Assembly (NCBI GenBank): GCA_018398575.1
Contig: JAGTXZ010000020.1
Coordinates: 2,108,001 to 2,172,000, forward strand
Source: Ampelomyces quisqualis
Lineage: Eukaryota; Ascomycota; Dothideomycetes; Pleosporales; Phaeosphaeriaceae
Length of the DNA stretch: 64,000 bases
Direction: 5' to 3'
Below the pieces are notes generated by a model that did not search any database, was not told the origin of the DNA, and was given only the letters and a program-made list of their open reading frames with translations. Positions 33,301-44,027 of this stretch are shown here, piece after piece (the first letter of the stretch is position 1; each line of letters opens with the position of its first letter). The position numbers and the translations under genes were made by a program.

Positions 33301-34986
33301 ATCCGTATTCTTCTCCGGACTGCTTGGTGAGGCAGAACCCGCCACAGAATTAATCCCGAGGTGTTGGTCAGGACTCGTTTCGGTCATTGCGGGAATGGAG
33401 CATTTGACAGCAAACTCGAGTGTCGAAGAATCGAGCACACTGGAGCCAGTTTGAGACAGGATGCTGTGGCGGTTGTCACTGCGGCCTGTCGGAAGCATCG
33501 CAGAGCCACTGGTCTCGTCCGCAATGCAACCAGTCGAAGATTGGTCTCGGCAGTCATGAGTGTTGTCGGATTTTGCTTTGTCCTGGATGATTGCGGAGCT
33601 GGCTAGTGATGTGAGACCACCCGTGGTAGATGTCATTTCCAACCTGCTTTGGACAAGCTCTCTCGTAATGCGGCGACCAACAGGAGATGCCTCAAGCTCG
33701 GCAATCTCACGACCCTCAGAAGGTCTGACGTTGCCATTCTGGTTGACGCTAGAAACACCCGTCGAGTTGGGCGGTACAATATCGTCTGGCTCCTCGGCCA
33801 CAGTCTTGATCTGGCGAACAAATCCAGTGGGCACAGGCTCTGTGCCAGGTTCGACAAAGTCCTCGGCCTCAAATTGCTCCGTGTAGTCATAGTACATCGG
33901 GCTACTGCGGGGGTTGATTCTCCTCATCATTCGATTGATTGGTGGTTGGCCAAGCATGTTCATAGACATGCCATCCCTTGGTGTTGGCGGAAGAGCTGGG
34001 TCCGACGACGGTGTGTCCGAGTCGGTGCGCAAGTTGGTTGAGCCGCTCGAGCCAGAGCCTTGAACTGACCTGTGCAGCATGCGAGTTTGTTCGAGAGCCG
34101 GATGATACTGCTGGTAATGCTGGGGCAGCGGTGGGACTGGAGGTATGTCACCATTCGGCATCTGGTAGTAGGCTGGCGAAGGACCACGGCTCGGGCATCG
34201 TAGCATCCTAGATGCGCCTCGTTCCTGATGGCCCAGGCTTGCATCGGACGGCAACCTGCGCCTCACATGGCCGTGGTAGTTCGTTGGCGCTTGATGGACG
34301 GGCGTTTGCGCGCGACGGGGATAGGTACCAGGCGGATCACTCCAAGTCGACGAAGCCGAGCCATAGCCAGCATGCCGAAGCCTAGTCGGGTAGGCAAGCG
34401 GCGACCTGGGCCGCTGATCAGCCTCCTCGTGGCGGAGGCTGGTCAAGGAGCGGTTGTTGGACAGCCTGCGCTCGGGGGGCGGCATCGCATTTGTCATAGA
34501 CAAGGACCGGTCCGAGTGTCGCTCATCGCGTCGGGGAAGCGGGACCAAGGGCGAGCTTCCGGGCATGTTCATCATCGTGGGCGGGAGCATGTCCGCAACG
34601 TACTGTGGCATCGAAGGCCTCGACTCGTGTGTCATCGAGTGACGAGCCCCGGACGACGAGGGGGGCCGCGGTTGATGCATCCTGCTGTTCGCGTAGCCCG
34701 ACTGGTTGGACATGGAAGAGGCTGTGCTGAGGCGGCTGGAGGCACCGCGTCGCTGCGAAGCACGGGGAGCCTGGCCGATGCCGTCGCCCAAGGTGCCGCC
34801 GAGGTTGCCCATCTCCGTCGACGTGCGCAGCATACTCAAGACGCCCGTCGAGGATAGGGGGTCCTTTGGAGCTGGGCCGCCTGCCTCGCCTGGCGCCTTG
34901 TTGGTGGCCCGCGACATCGAGGACAGGTTGGAGGCGCGGCTGTCCCGACCGCTGCGGACGCCATTGGCATCTCTGCTGCTCAGCAT
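30292..34986 (-). CDS. Large disordered protein of unknown function, 1564 aa
   Basis: A single ORF of 4.7 kb without introns. It is rich in Ser, Pro, Thr, Arg and Gln throughout, with few hydrophobic stretches, and is probably disordered. Short features: PPVPPLPQHYQQYHP near residue 280, which could bind SH3 domains; SPMYYDYTEQFEAEDFVEPG near 370; a stretch before residue 1200 reading LERMRIPSVAQLTQRF and LLPSLSLAE, possibly helical; and a basic C-terminus SIKRWWHKGGRLLRTISRR. It could be a scaffold of cortex, polarity or signalling, but nothing proves this. The start ATG at 34986 fits, as the frame loses composition upstream. The next gene upstream lies on the same strand. Confidence 0.75.
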   Translation of the reverse strand: MLSSRDANGVRSGRDSRASNLSSMSRATNKAPGEAGGPAPKDPLSSTGVLSMLRTSTEMGNLGGTLGDGIGQAPRASQRRGASSRLSTASSMSNQSGYANSRMHQPRPPSSSGARHSMTHESRPSMPQYVADMLPPTMMNMPGSSPLVPLPRRDERHSDRSLSMTNAMPPPERRLSNNRSLTSLRHEEADQRPRSPLAYPTRLRHAGYGSASSTWSDPPGTYPRRAQTPVHQAPTNYHGHVRRRLPSDASLGHQERGASRMLRCPSRGPSPAYYQMPNGDIPPVPPLPQHYQQYHPALEQTRMLHRSVQGSGSSGSTNLRTDSDTPSSDPALPPTPRDGMSMNMLGQPPINRMMRRINPRSSPMYYDYTEQFEAEDFVEPGTEPVPTGFVRQIKTVAEEPDDIVPPNSTGVSSVNQNGNVRPSEGREIAELEASPVGRRITRELVQSRLEMTSTTGGLTSLASSAIIQDKAKSDNTHDCRDQSSTGCIADETSGSAMLPTGRSDNRHSILSQTGSSVLDSSTLEFAVKCSIPAMTETSPDQHLGINSVAGSASPSSPEKNTDDGMSELIGGYQHTESKQEGDIVQQSEALRKNESDLVTPLERPSRHVQNSSDEQSFKSCTDVPEPVSPGSSNIQKSRPKEKVGCTSPAPQPSIEDSDARSVRTGKGSRTPSRAKSMPLSQLPLAVQDAGSQPSGSAAGMPVSSPCRATLRTVSTSLSMSFTNKFRKSSKASMKQTSVSTTDSSSTLGTPKQPPQVPPRDSSASLEAQRHTGVSKFLMFRGMAARLPKGKKTAPVVDTVPRNSIEDTTSRPVHQDHGSSRSIDQLRRAPNVVRTFDTAPTDQDIVAQNHVPTAPGEHLTPTHDLRVNRVVIPAVHHHSFSTPTTGVPEPSSMYSPQDVSVKGRVYSSPAGVPTSPEGTQRDSQSTTHLSWIGSRRPLGTTFASASEPRLALPSVQEDTTTDLRLSGYRYNPPQRYLHDVKEDSHEDSSLNTSASNLRTSHFRFPHGSGLGMRTSADDAMAILGKSSMGSRRGSVLEEVLNLPSLDFSHGNLFDRFKDALVDARFSRSSGRTQFGSPDAEEGLPRHCDSGERDCRQSPGSVKGVVEVEGDRELTGATDAARLERTRSPKLLMEELERMRIPSVAQLTQRFTELLPSLSLAESRELGGADGHGEFAEEEEMMEHALEEIHHVHPPSQKRSSARLRPMRGASGLVIMEDDVFEEIVSKERGGKVSGEQCVQELEFGMGRGEAGPRAKEKGKATTHTPVRQLSVVAELQTPSPAVLRPEHHTSSDRFTRRSVESALSLTRSPRSFVSTSAATDTRPWNLDKNYPWATTTKPCVDISLPPPAAVRQSPRAGPSHLRNTLSDATTSTFASSRTPATSPPGDASGSNTHRQPRLSIFGRSGDQAHAVGERYPTSALNPPTAIFRDHLSTCDTSDDDDFTTTRKANKLTLRKRFSSAARSNTLTHTTPRATRSKANPAELASPASVHESSTSTLQDRIGEARAFTSNRHTFRDAEGMRISAYHRHRIVDSIKRWWHKGGRLLRTISRRNSNHSNHDVHSARD

Positions 34987-35795
34987 CGCGAGGCTGCGAG
35001 CATATGAGTGCTATGCAGCCTGGGTGCAGCCGCGTGTCGTGCAACCGAGACACTGCGGCCAGCGCCGTGGTGAGTGGGGGGCAAAAGATGTGAAGCTATG
35101 GGGTAGGACCAAAAGGAGAAGACGATGCTGCGAGGCCGACGGCAACCAAGAAAGGGCCACGGGCGACGGGAGCACCACCTCACCAGCTCGCTGTCCAAGA
35201 AGCGAGAGTGCTGTTGGCGATACGCTATGTGGTGGTGGTGGGAGAGGGAGAAGGACGGGCGGAGTGGGCAGCAGACGAAGGTGACTTGGCCTAGACCACT
35301 CATGCCTTCCTCACCAGCATGCACGGCAAGCGCCCCACCACCGCGGCTGCGGACGGAGAAGGAGGTGGGCGAGAGACAAGAGGGCAGATGCAGAGAGGAC
35401 GATGCAAGAAAAGAGGAGCCATGCAGCAGCCGCCCGTATCCAGCAGCTGCCCTGGCCCGCGGAGCCTCTCTCCTCCGACTTGTGGCCCTCAGCGGCAGCC
35501 GTCGCGGCTTTCCCACTGAACCAGAAAACAACGAACAAGGGGATGGCACCGCTCGCCGCCGCGGAGCTCACGGGTCGAGGCGCTGCCATCACGTGTGTGC
35601 ATTGCCAGGACAGTAAGATGAAGAACAAGTGCCATCGTCCGCCAGCAACGCGCGGGCGTGAGGTCAAGCAGTACCAACCGAAGGATACAGATCATCAGCG
35701 GCAAAGCAAACAAGGGGGTATATAACCAGGCGACGCCAGACACAAATGCCACATGCCCACAAAGAGAAGGAAGAGACCGAGTACAAAATGCGGCA
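34987..35795. other. Upstream region of the 1564-aa gene
   Basis: About 800 bases between two same-strand genes. It is purine-rich on the plus strand around 35330-35430. ORFs here (for example 34980-35549 minus) are low-complexity and probably 5' leader. Nothing else seen. Confidence 0.4.
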
Positions 35796-37637
35796 TCACT
35801 CGGGGATGGAATTGATCTCACCCGACCGTTTCTTTGTGAAAAAGCGCTTCAGCGATGTGAAGCTACTGCGTTTGGACAGCCGCTTGCCAGAGGCGTCGGA
35901 GAAGCTGCTGACGGCAGTGCCAGGTCGGCTGGAGGGCGCCGAGGATTGGGCAGAGCGAGAGCCTTGGCTGAAGGCAGGAGGCAGGGCCCCATGGCGTCCA
36001 GATATCGATTCTTTGCGTGTGCTTCGTGTGCTGCTGGGGAAGAGGCCAAACTGTGCTGTAGACAAGTGCGGCGTTGCGCCTGTGGGCGATGCTACGGATG
36101 CATCAGACACGGAAGAGTAAGCTGAGTCTTTTCCGGTCAGAGGTGGGCTGGCTTCCCCATTCTCAATTCTCCGAGACAACTGTTGCGGCATTGAGGTCAG
36201 AGTGTCTTCAGTGCTCTTGCTCGACGCATTTCGCCCATGCCCGGAACTACTGTTAGTACAACTCTGCTCTACCTGCGGTGCGGCCCTCCCACGTTGTTCG
36301 TCGCCGCCCCAGGGCTCCTGGTAGTGCCCGGATTGTGGCCTCGCAGCACCGTGTCGTACTTCTACCTCAGTATCGGGAGTCCCTGACGAGGAAGACGACT
36401 CTTCGCTCCGCTTGGGCGTCTCGGCGTAGTCAGGGCTGGCAAACCTGTGTGGCTGGTCTCCATGTATCGCTCTGGACATACGTTGTTTATGAGCCACGTT
36501 CGCGTCTGGGGCAGTCGTACTGCCAGTGTTGGCAGTATTGATAAACGAAGAGCGCTCGTTTGGCACCGGCGGCAGGTCCTTGTTTTGTGCAACAGAGCGA
36601 AAGCCATGATCGCGCGAATTGGACGAATTTCGCGAAGAAGAACGAGTTGCAATCTGTGCCATGCATCAGTCGCTTGAACATTGTGTCAAGAAGCATACCA
36701 CATTCTAGGTCGACCTCGTGGGGAAAGGAATGCATACCATACTTCGCCGGCTAGCAGCCCCACAACGCTTCTCAATCTCGTTGCAGTAGCTGCTTACTTG
36801 CCCAAGAACTACGCTCAGTCTCTCTGCCTTTGCTACCAGGCTCTGCAGGAACTGCGACCAGCCTCCTGTATTTCCACACATCGCAGAATATATTTTGCGC
36901 ACGTCGTCACTGTGGTACGTCCATTCGATACCGATATCGAGCAGGTAGAGGTCGAGCCCGTTGTTCGCCTCCCGGAAAATGCTCATATCAATCAGATAAT
37001 CGTTAAGCATTTGCGACATGCGACTGATGGTACGCTCGATGGTTATGTTGCCGTCGAGCAGCTGGGCGCGGTACGCTCGGTCATCTAGTAGGCGGTCGAA
37101 TTCGCTGATATGCTCCATGGGCACCCTCAAGCATTTGTGGCGGAAGAGCATATCCTTTAAGCTGCTCTCCAAATCCTCGTTTGCACGCTGCAGAAATCCA
37201 TCCAGCTCGTTGACATGCTTGAGTAGAATATCCGCAACATGGGCCACGGACTTCTCCAGATGCTGATGCAGCAAATGAACACCAAACACAATCTGCGTAA
37301 CGGTTTTCACCAAAGGATGGTATTTACCCTTGGGGTAGTGTCTCCAATGGCAGTTGTATGTGAAGTTCCACGAAAGCTCTTCGGCATGGTCTTCCCGACA
37401 CAGCATTTGCTGGCGCTGCTTCACGCCTTTCTTCGGGGTTGCGAAGGGAATGAAGCCCGTTTCCCCAGTCGCATCGAGCATAGACTCTTCGAAAGGCGCC
37501 TGCATCGACGACAGCGGATGTAAGGGGAAGGTAGCAGTCATGATGTGCTTGTCGCGCTCGTCGTGCCATTCGTGAGGATCGCGGCGGTCGTCGAAGCTGT
37601 GGTGGGCTCGTTGGAATAGTCTGAGAGGCGGAGGCAT
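35796..37637 (-). CDS. Unknown protein with helical N-terminal domain, 585 aa
   Basis: Exons on the minus strand are 37637-36738 and 36653-35796; the 84-base intron (GTATGC...CACAG) is phase 0. Residues 1-300 form a compact, helix-rich domain with no signal peptide: ELSWNFTYNCHWRHYPKGKY, then long amphipathic stretches such as LVKTVTQIVFGVHLLHQHLE and LKHVNELDGFLQRANEDLE. Residues 300-585 are Ser-rich and disordered, ending with a basic patch (KRLSKRSSFTSLKRFFTKKR) that may bind acidic membranes. I do not recognise the family; it looks conserved rather than random. It sits upstream of the 1564-aa gene on the same strand. Confidence 0.75.
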
Positions 37638-38626
37638 GGCAAGGGCTGCGTGAGCTGCCTCTTTTGTCAGCTTCTTGTTTGGACCCCCGAAGGCCGGGAT
37701 ATGTCACTTCGCGGTGTATCGTGCAGCCACAGCGGACCCGAGTCTAGAATGCCGAACCCAAGCAATGTGTATGCATAAGCACAACGGCGGCCAATAGAGT
37801 GGTACAGAGGGCACAGGTGACAGAAGTCCTAGCAAGGGAGGCCGGGGGTCGGCATGCTGGTGAAGGATGTCAATGGAGGTTTGCAAGAGACGGTGTCTGG
37901 CGAGTATGTGCGGGAGTGTGCGGGAGAACGAAAGCTTTGATGTCCGACCAGATCCTAAACTCGAGGGGAGTCCCTGAGCCTCCCTATTCTAGTCCTGTGC
38001 AGCCATAGGTCGCAGGCCTGAACCACATGTGCTAAATAGAGCCGGCGTTTCTGCTCGCCCTGAGCGCTGCGTCGCTGCATTAGAACAGGATGGTGTGCGT
38101 GTCCTGGGGGGTTTGGGCTTAGTGCCCGCGACGGTGCACGCATCGGCGAACTCTCTACCAAGCAAAACACCACAACTAGACGCGAGCTAAGGTTGTTTGC
38201 ATGGCTTGGTCGTCCTGTTGCAAACCTCAGTCGCGTGTTGGCTGGAGTGAAGTGCCTCGCGACGACCCTGGCGAAGCCAAGTATCTGCGTTGCAAACCTC
38301 TATGCGTGAGGCTTGAGCGCTAGACGTCGTGGTGCCCGACGCATTTTCAGCACTCTGCCTACTCACGCCGTTACAACGCTACCTGAAATTCCGGAACAGG
38401 GCACTGCATGAGTCCGAGATGCAGTCGCGGACGTGGAAAACTCAAGCTTCCACCTAACGTATACGAGCCCGTCGGTTGCTACACCACCAGCATTCCCTAC
38501 TCGAAATGCACCTGCACCGGGACCGAGCTACGGAGAGAGAAGAGAATCGGCGGGTATGAATCATCCATTCATGTTGTTCTTCTCAGATGTCCTGAACGTG
38601 CATTTCATCACGATACAGTCAACCCC
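37638..38626. other. Intergenic, no gene seen
   Basis: It holds the promoter of the 585-aa gene and the 3' flank of the D-serine dehydratase-like gene. ORFs are short and overlapping. Confidence 0.4.
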
Positions 38627-40061
38627 CTACCAGCCTCTCCACCTACACCAAACATCCACAACCGTCTCCCCATCCCCTTCCTCACTGTCCACAACCAAAT
38701 ACCACCCAAACCCCGCGCCCGCTACACACGCATGATTCGGCCACACCATAACCTTATCCCCGACCTCGAACTGCTTACACTCCTCCTTATCCCCTTCCCA
38801 GCTTAAAATCCCATGTTCTTGACTAATCCGCCCCACAATCCACCCTGTCCCATCGCGCGTCTCGTCAAATACTTTGTTTCCCGCGTTGGCGAAATCGGGC
38901 GTCACAACGCCCCATCCAGGGTAAGATTTACACGGATCACGACCGAGCGCGAGGGACCCGGCGGAGACGAGGGCTTCGGGTTTAGAACGCTCGGTGTAGA
39001 TGGATGTTACTTCCAGGAGCATTCTAATAGCGATGGAGTCTTTGGAAAGGGGTTGGAAGCCTTCGCTTGCGGGGGACGATGAAGGCCGCGCGTGCGTAGC
39101 GATTTGTTGGCAGTCCAAGAGGGGGTATACGCCTGCGTGGAGTTCGACGGCGTACTTTGTCTTCAGGCGCGCTAGGATGTCGTGGAAATCTTGGACGCGA
39201 GGAGATGAGGAGAAGAACATGTTTTGCGCTGCGGTTGCGGTGGGTGTTGCGCCTACGGTGAGGATGGGTTTCGTGCCTGCGTAATCTGTAGGAAGGGCAG
39301 CACAGGCGGTTTCGAGGCCGACGAGTTCTTCGATCAGGCCTGTTGCAGCGTCATCTTCAGAGTTGCCGCCGTAGGAGTGCCCGTAGTGAGAGTAGAAGCC
39401 TTGGAAGAAGGTTCCTTTGGATGCGCTGGTGACTGCCTCGACGAGTTTGGCGAAGTTTGCTGAAGAAGTCGTTATGCCAGCGCGGTGGTAGCCCGTGTCT
39501 ATTTTTATGAAGACGCCGATTTCATCAGCGGCAGTACTGAATGCGGTCTGGAGTTTAGTGAAGGCTTCCAGGTTATCGACAATCACATTGAGCGTGCGAG
39601 GCGAGAGTTTGTGGGTGAGGCTGATGAGGCGTGGAATAGCTGACTGGGGAACTGGTATGCCGTATAGAATCTGCAATCTTCTGTCAGCCATGCCACATGA
39701 ATTCTTTAACCCATGTTGAGTGACCTACGCTTGCTTCCCTTCCGCTTTCTTGCCAACGCAGGACAAAATCGGCAAGGTGCTCAGCCTCGATCAACGTGCT
39801 CACAATGAAATTCGCTGGCCCTGTTTCGCCGACCTGAAGGGAAGCAAGTTCAATTGTCTTGTGACTCTTTACGTGCGCTCTGAACCCAACTTCCAGCTTC
39901 TTGCATACTTGCAACATGACCGCGCAATTCCTCTTGATCTTTGACCGGTCCAGGACAATCGCCGGGGTGGGAAGGTCTTGTAAGCGTTGACCAACATACT
40001 GCGAAGCAATGGCAGTCTTTGACGAGAGAGGATAATCTCCACCTGGTGCTTTATGAGCCAT
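38627..40061 (-). CDS. D-serine dehydratase-like PLP enzyme
   Basis: This is a fold-type III PLP enzyme (alanine racemase N-terminal plus D-Ser dehydratase-like C-terminal domain), related to yeast Dsd1, which turns D-serine into pyruvate and ammonia with PLP and zinc. Exons on the minus strand are 40061-39729 and 39670-38627 (intron 58 bases, phase 0), giving 458 aa. DLPTPAIVLDRSKIKRN opens the barrel; RAHVKSHKT carries the PLP lysine near residue 64. FIKIDTGYHRAG and GFYSHYGHSYG are family motifs. The zinc pair His and Cys appears in VWPNHACVAG near the C-terminus. A D-threonine aldolase-like activity cannot be excluded by sequence alone. Probably cytosolic. Confidence 0.88.
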
Positions 40062-40745
40062 TTCGGGTGCTATGATGACAATGATTGATGATAATCCCGA
40101 GGAAGCTTCTATGCAGAGGACTGCGCGGCCTTTATTCTCTTTACAGGCTGCGCGCCTAAAGTCTTCTTAGGCCTTCTATCAATCCACTTAAAAAATCCGT
40201 TCAAGGCTCGTGGTTCTCTGTTTTTTTTTCGTGACGCGCCAATCACACACAATCTTCGGCGTTGGTAGTCGGCCTCGCTGCAGTCGTTCTCAGATGTGGC
40301 GTTTTGAAGCGGCCGCGCAGGAGAAAGCGGGGCGGAGATAGAAAGTGCGGAGTAGCATGAGACGCTTCGTCCTTACGAAGTATCCATGTCCGTTATCTAT
40401 GGGGTTTTGCACCATGAAATCTCTGGTAGATTACCCCACAAGATTAATATCTGGCTGGCTGCCTCGAAGACATTATAATGATTACCCCATCAGATCTTTG
40501 TGCTCTGTCTGATCCTGATGTTTGCATTCTGGAATAGCGGATGTCACAACAGAACTCGAGGTCCTTGAGCGTATGCCCGTACATACAGTCACATCATGCA
40601 GATCATTGATCGGAGCACGTTCTACAGGTACTATCACCGCGAAGAAGACGTTATTGAAGTCCTCAATTTATGCCGAGGAAAGTCAAAGCAATCTATCTAT
40701 CCGACGTGCTCACGCTCGCACGGCTGGACACTGCGCGCGAACGCC
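40062..40745. other. Intergenic, no gene seen
   Basis: Contains a run of nine T near 40220 and the promoter of the D-serine dehydratase-like gene. No ORF of note. Confidence 0.4.
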
Positions 40746-43046
40746 CTAACTCGCGGGACCCGGCCACACACTACTTAATCTGCGCCTCCTCGTCATTGCA
40801 CTTCCCGGACTTATGCTTCTTCTGTCGCCGTTTGCGTTAATAGCTGCAAAGCTATTCTCTAGAATTGCGTCCTCGAGATCGTCCTCCTCCTCGATGCGCT
40901 GCACCACGTCTTGCGGTGGCTCATCGTCAAACACAGCTTGCAGATCTGCGTGCGGACTCATCTTGGTCCACTTCCAGAAACTGCTATCGAACAACCATGA
41001 TGAACGCTTCGAGGGCCCCGGTCCGCTGATTGAGTGACGGCGTGACGGTTTCCACAATGCCCGGCGCTCGTGATAAGCAATGGCAAGAAGTATAGGCGCG
41101 TTGAGGATACGGACCGCTGTGATGTTGATTTTGTGAAACCATCGCGGTGACAAGAGAAACTTGAGCGGTAGCAGGACAACAAAGGCAAGTAGGTTGAAGG
41201 GCGGGCGGTAAGCAAACAAAGAGTCGGATTTGACGCCTTCAAAGGTGAGTACTGCGCGACGGAACTGAATCTCCGCGGTGGCATCGGCAGCTATCTTCGA
41301 AAATGTATTGCTCAATATCGACACTAGGACTGTGAGGAAGAGCGTGTTGCCGAGGAAAGCGTAGATAACCATCAAGGTTGGACCGAGGATTTGATGGAAG
41401 CCAGGCGCTTTGTCGATGCCAGTGCCGTCGAGTCCGAACCAGATCCACAGCATCCATTTGGAGATGGTGATGATGCTGTGAGATTCTTCCCAACCAACAT
41501 CAGGATTGCTGATGCTAAGCCATTTGAGCGCAAGCAAGAAGCCACCGAAGCACCAGAACGCGATCAGACTGAGAGCCGTGAACTCCTTGACCATCGCCCG
41601 TAATGCGATGAAGAGCATGTTCTCCGGCATGAGATTGAATGCAATCCGCGGAAAGAGTATTGGTGAGGCTACTGCGAGAACGTCGAGTGCTTGCCTACCG
41701 TTTTCTTCATTGCTAATCAACCAGCCATGAATACGCATGGTGAGGTACACGATGAAGATACCCGAAAAAGTGACGTCGAGAAACGCCCACAGTTCTTGTG
41801 TGTGTACTTCCCACCCGTGCTCGAGACACGATGCAAGCTCGTCCAGGACCCAACCGGCACCGTACAGCATGAAGAAGATCTCAGCCGTCGTAAGATAGTG
41901 GTCTTGTCGGGTAGTCATACACCAGCAGTACAAGGCCAGGAGTATGATAAATTGCACCACCTCAATCATGTTACGCGTGCGAGGTACCATGAGGCGATAT
42001 TGATTCAAGAGTGGTGCTTTGCGAGGATCGTACAACGATATCGGCTTATGTTTGTAATGGTCCGGAATGATGTCAATGAACGTCGTAGGCGTGTAGACAA
42101 TGCGTCCACGGTAAACGGCGTCGATGACTTTTTGGCTTGCGGAGCTGCTCAAAAGCACCTTGCTCTCGGACACAATGGCGACCTCTAACGCTGTCAATTT
42201 GCCTTCGTAGTCGCCTTGTTGTTGGTAATTCGTATTGATCTGCCTGAACTCTGACATGTGCCTGTCCGGACAGCGATCTTCAGGCGCGCCTTGAAAGGGC
42301 TGGAACGGTGCCACCAGAATCTGAGCTAGAAGCAACAACCCCGCCTTTCCGATGCTTTCTTCATCATGCCGGCGCAGCACCTTCATGGCAACAAGCTCGC
42401 AAAGATTTGCTCGTGTAAGATCGACGGTCTGGTGATGCTGCTGGAATTGCTGTTCTCGCAGAAATTGCATTCTGTTTACAAGCAAGCAGTACACAATGGA
42501 GATGTCGTCTTCACTGTATAGGCGGTCGACCAGTGGCTTGACGATGAGAACATTCATACGTGGCTCTCTGAGCTGCTCAGTGGTGTAGGGATCTTCAATG
42601 ACAGCTAGGATGAGACGGCGGATGCGATGGATGTTGTAGTAAACCTGCAATTGGGCATGAGGGTACGGCGCAAACAAATCTCGAGGTCCTGTAGGTTCGC
42701 CAGCTCCATTGAAGCATCCATCTGCTCCAGCATGTTCGTCATCTGGTAGAAGGGTCTCCTGCTCTTCTCTGCTCTTGGCTGCGCGCAAAGCATCGCTCAG
42801 CGTGCGTTGACTCTCCTCCAGATGTGGCCTCTTAAGAAACTTCCTGAATTCTATGTGTCGCGAGGGCTTGCGAGATGGAGATGGTCTTCTTTTTGGAGAT
42901 GGTTCTTCATTATTGCTCTGTATAGCAATGCTGTCATGGCTGCCATTGCTTGCATTGCTTTGATAGGAGCTGAGGCGAGGTCGCGGAAAGGTGCCGTACG
43001 CGGCGCTGCCACTGCTCCATTTTGGGCTGGAGGTTGGACCAGACAT
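40746..43046 (-). CDS. YVC1-like vacuolar TRP cation channel
   Basis: Yvc1/TRPY1 releases calcium from the vacuole on osmotic shock or stretch. This intronless ORF gives 766 aa, somewhat longer than the 675 aa of the yeast protein. Residues 1-110 are disordered and basic. A cytosolic helical domain follows (PHAQLQVYYNIHRIRRLILA). Membrane segments include NMIEVVQFIILLALYCWCM, FLDVTFSGIFIVYLTMRIHG and FTALSLIAFWCFGGFLLAL. The pore region reads WMLWIWFGLDGTGIDKAPGF, and the last helix ILGPTLMVIYAFLGNTLFL. The C-terminus holds an acidic cluster (QRIEEEDDLEDAILE), which in yeast contributes to calcium activation. The frame is open further upstream, but only with a TTG, so I start at 43046. Confidence 0.9.
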   Translation of the reverse strand: MSGPTSSPKWSSGSAAYGTFPRPRLSSYQSNASNGSHDSIAIQSNNEEPSPKRRPSPSRKPSRHIEFRKFLKRPHLEESQRTLSDALRAAKSREEQETLLPDDEHAGADGCFNGAGEPTGPRDLFAPYPHAQLQVYYNIHRIRRLILAVIEDPYTTEQLREPRMNVLIVKPLVDRLYSEDDISIVYCLLVNRMQFLREQQFQQHHQTVDLTRANLCELVAMKVLRRHDEESIGKAGLLLLAQILVAPFQPFQGAPEDRCPDRHMSEFRQINTNYQQQGDYEGKLTALEVAIVSESKVLLSSSASQKVIDAVYRGRIVYTPTTFIDIIPDHYKHKPISLYDPRKAPLLNQYRLMVPRTRNMIEVVQFIILLALYCWCMTTRQDHYLTTAEIFFMLYGAGWVLDELASCLEHGWEVHTQELWAFLDVTFSGIFIVYLTMRIHGWLISNEENGRQALDVLAVASPILFPRIAFNLMPENMLFIALRAMVKEFTALSLIAFWCFGGFLLALKWLSISNPDVGWEESHSIITISKWMLWIWFGLDGTGIDKAPGFHQILGPTLMVIYAFLGNTLFLTVLVSILSNTFSKIAADATAEIQFRRAVLTFEGVKSDSLFAYRPPFNLLAFVVLLPLKFLLSPRWFHKINITAVRILNAPILLAIAYHERRALWKPSRRHSISGPGPSKRSSWLFDSSFWKWTKMSPHADLQAVFDDEPPQDVVQRIEEEDDLEDAILENSFAAINANGDRRSISPGSAMTRRRRLSSVWPGPAS

Positions 43047-44027
43047 GTAAGTCCCGCTTTTGGGTGTAGAAATGGTAAAGAACAAGTATGATTAGAATAA
43101 ATAGATTGATTGGAGTGTCGTGTTGTGTACTCGATAGGATCAAGCTTTTAGACACCAAGAGCAGGATAGCGCACACGAAAGAGTGGGGCGGTGGCGCGCG
43201 TATCTCACGAGCTCCTATGTTTTAGTTGCGACAATGAAAGTTTTTGTCGTCATAGAGAGCAGCAATTGAGGTTGTTCTGAACATGTGAGGCTGTTGGTAG
43301 GATAGATGAGGATCCCAAAAGCAATGCAAGCTTCCGATGATGCATTCCCGAACGCGGAGTTTCACGCCAAGCAGGGGCGCGCTAACATGATTTTGAGTAG
43401 CGTATCCCAAAGGGGCATAGGGGAAAGAAACATAGTTCAAACGTACTCCGTAGTTCCAACAGGTGTGAAATACAGTTCCCCTCTCTCTTTTCTTTACAAA
43501 AAGAAGAATCATAAATTCATTTAGATAACATCAAGGAAGGTTACAGTTAGTTCGAGGTTGCGTGTAGTTAAGAGGTAAGGGATGTAGAGCATATCAAAAC
43601 AAAGGGGTTTCAGGTTAACTGAGGTACATCCTATGGTCGGTTGACATGCCACCACGAATACGACTGGTGGACCTCACACACAAGATGCCGCGCCGTTTTC
43701 ATATTTTACATCGTGAATGCGTTAGAATCTTGGATAGGCTGAGAGGCTGCAGCCGCCTGTTCGATGATGAGAGCGATTGCTGTTGTATTTTCTGAAGATG
43801 TGGTTGATCTCCGACCTGTCAAAAATCCATGTCTGACGACTTGAATTACAGTCGCGTACTTTCTAGACCCCTAACCTATATGCCGAGGATATTTCGACTG
43901 AGAGAACAATTCTCTGACGTACTGGCCCAACTTGCCCAGATCTTGATATTTGTGCAAGAATATCGATCAGCATCACGTACTTTGCCAAAAAAACCCCCCA
44001 CCAGTGCTGGTCACACACCTCTGACAC
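43047..44027. other. Intergenic with one TACTCCGTA copy
   Basis: The motif lies at 43444-43452. The rest is promoter of the channel gene and 3' flank of the carrier gene. No gene seen. Confidence 0.4.

Noticed and set aside
34980..35549. Minus-strand ORF before the 1564-aa gene
   Set aside because: It ends out of frame at the ATG of that gene and has low-complexity composition; probably leader sequence.
43047..43085. N-terminal extension of the YVC1-like ORF
   Set aside because: It starts with TTG; the first ATG is at 43046.
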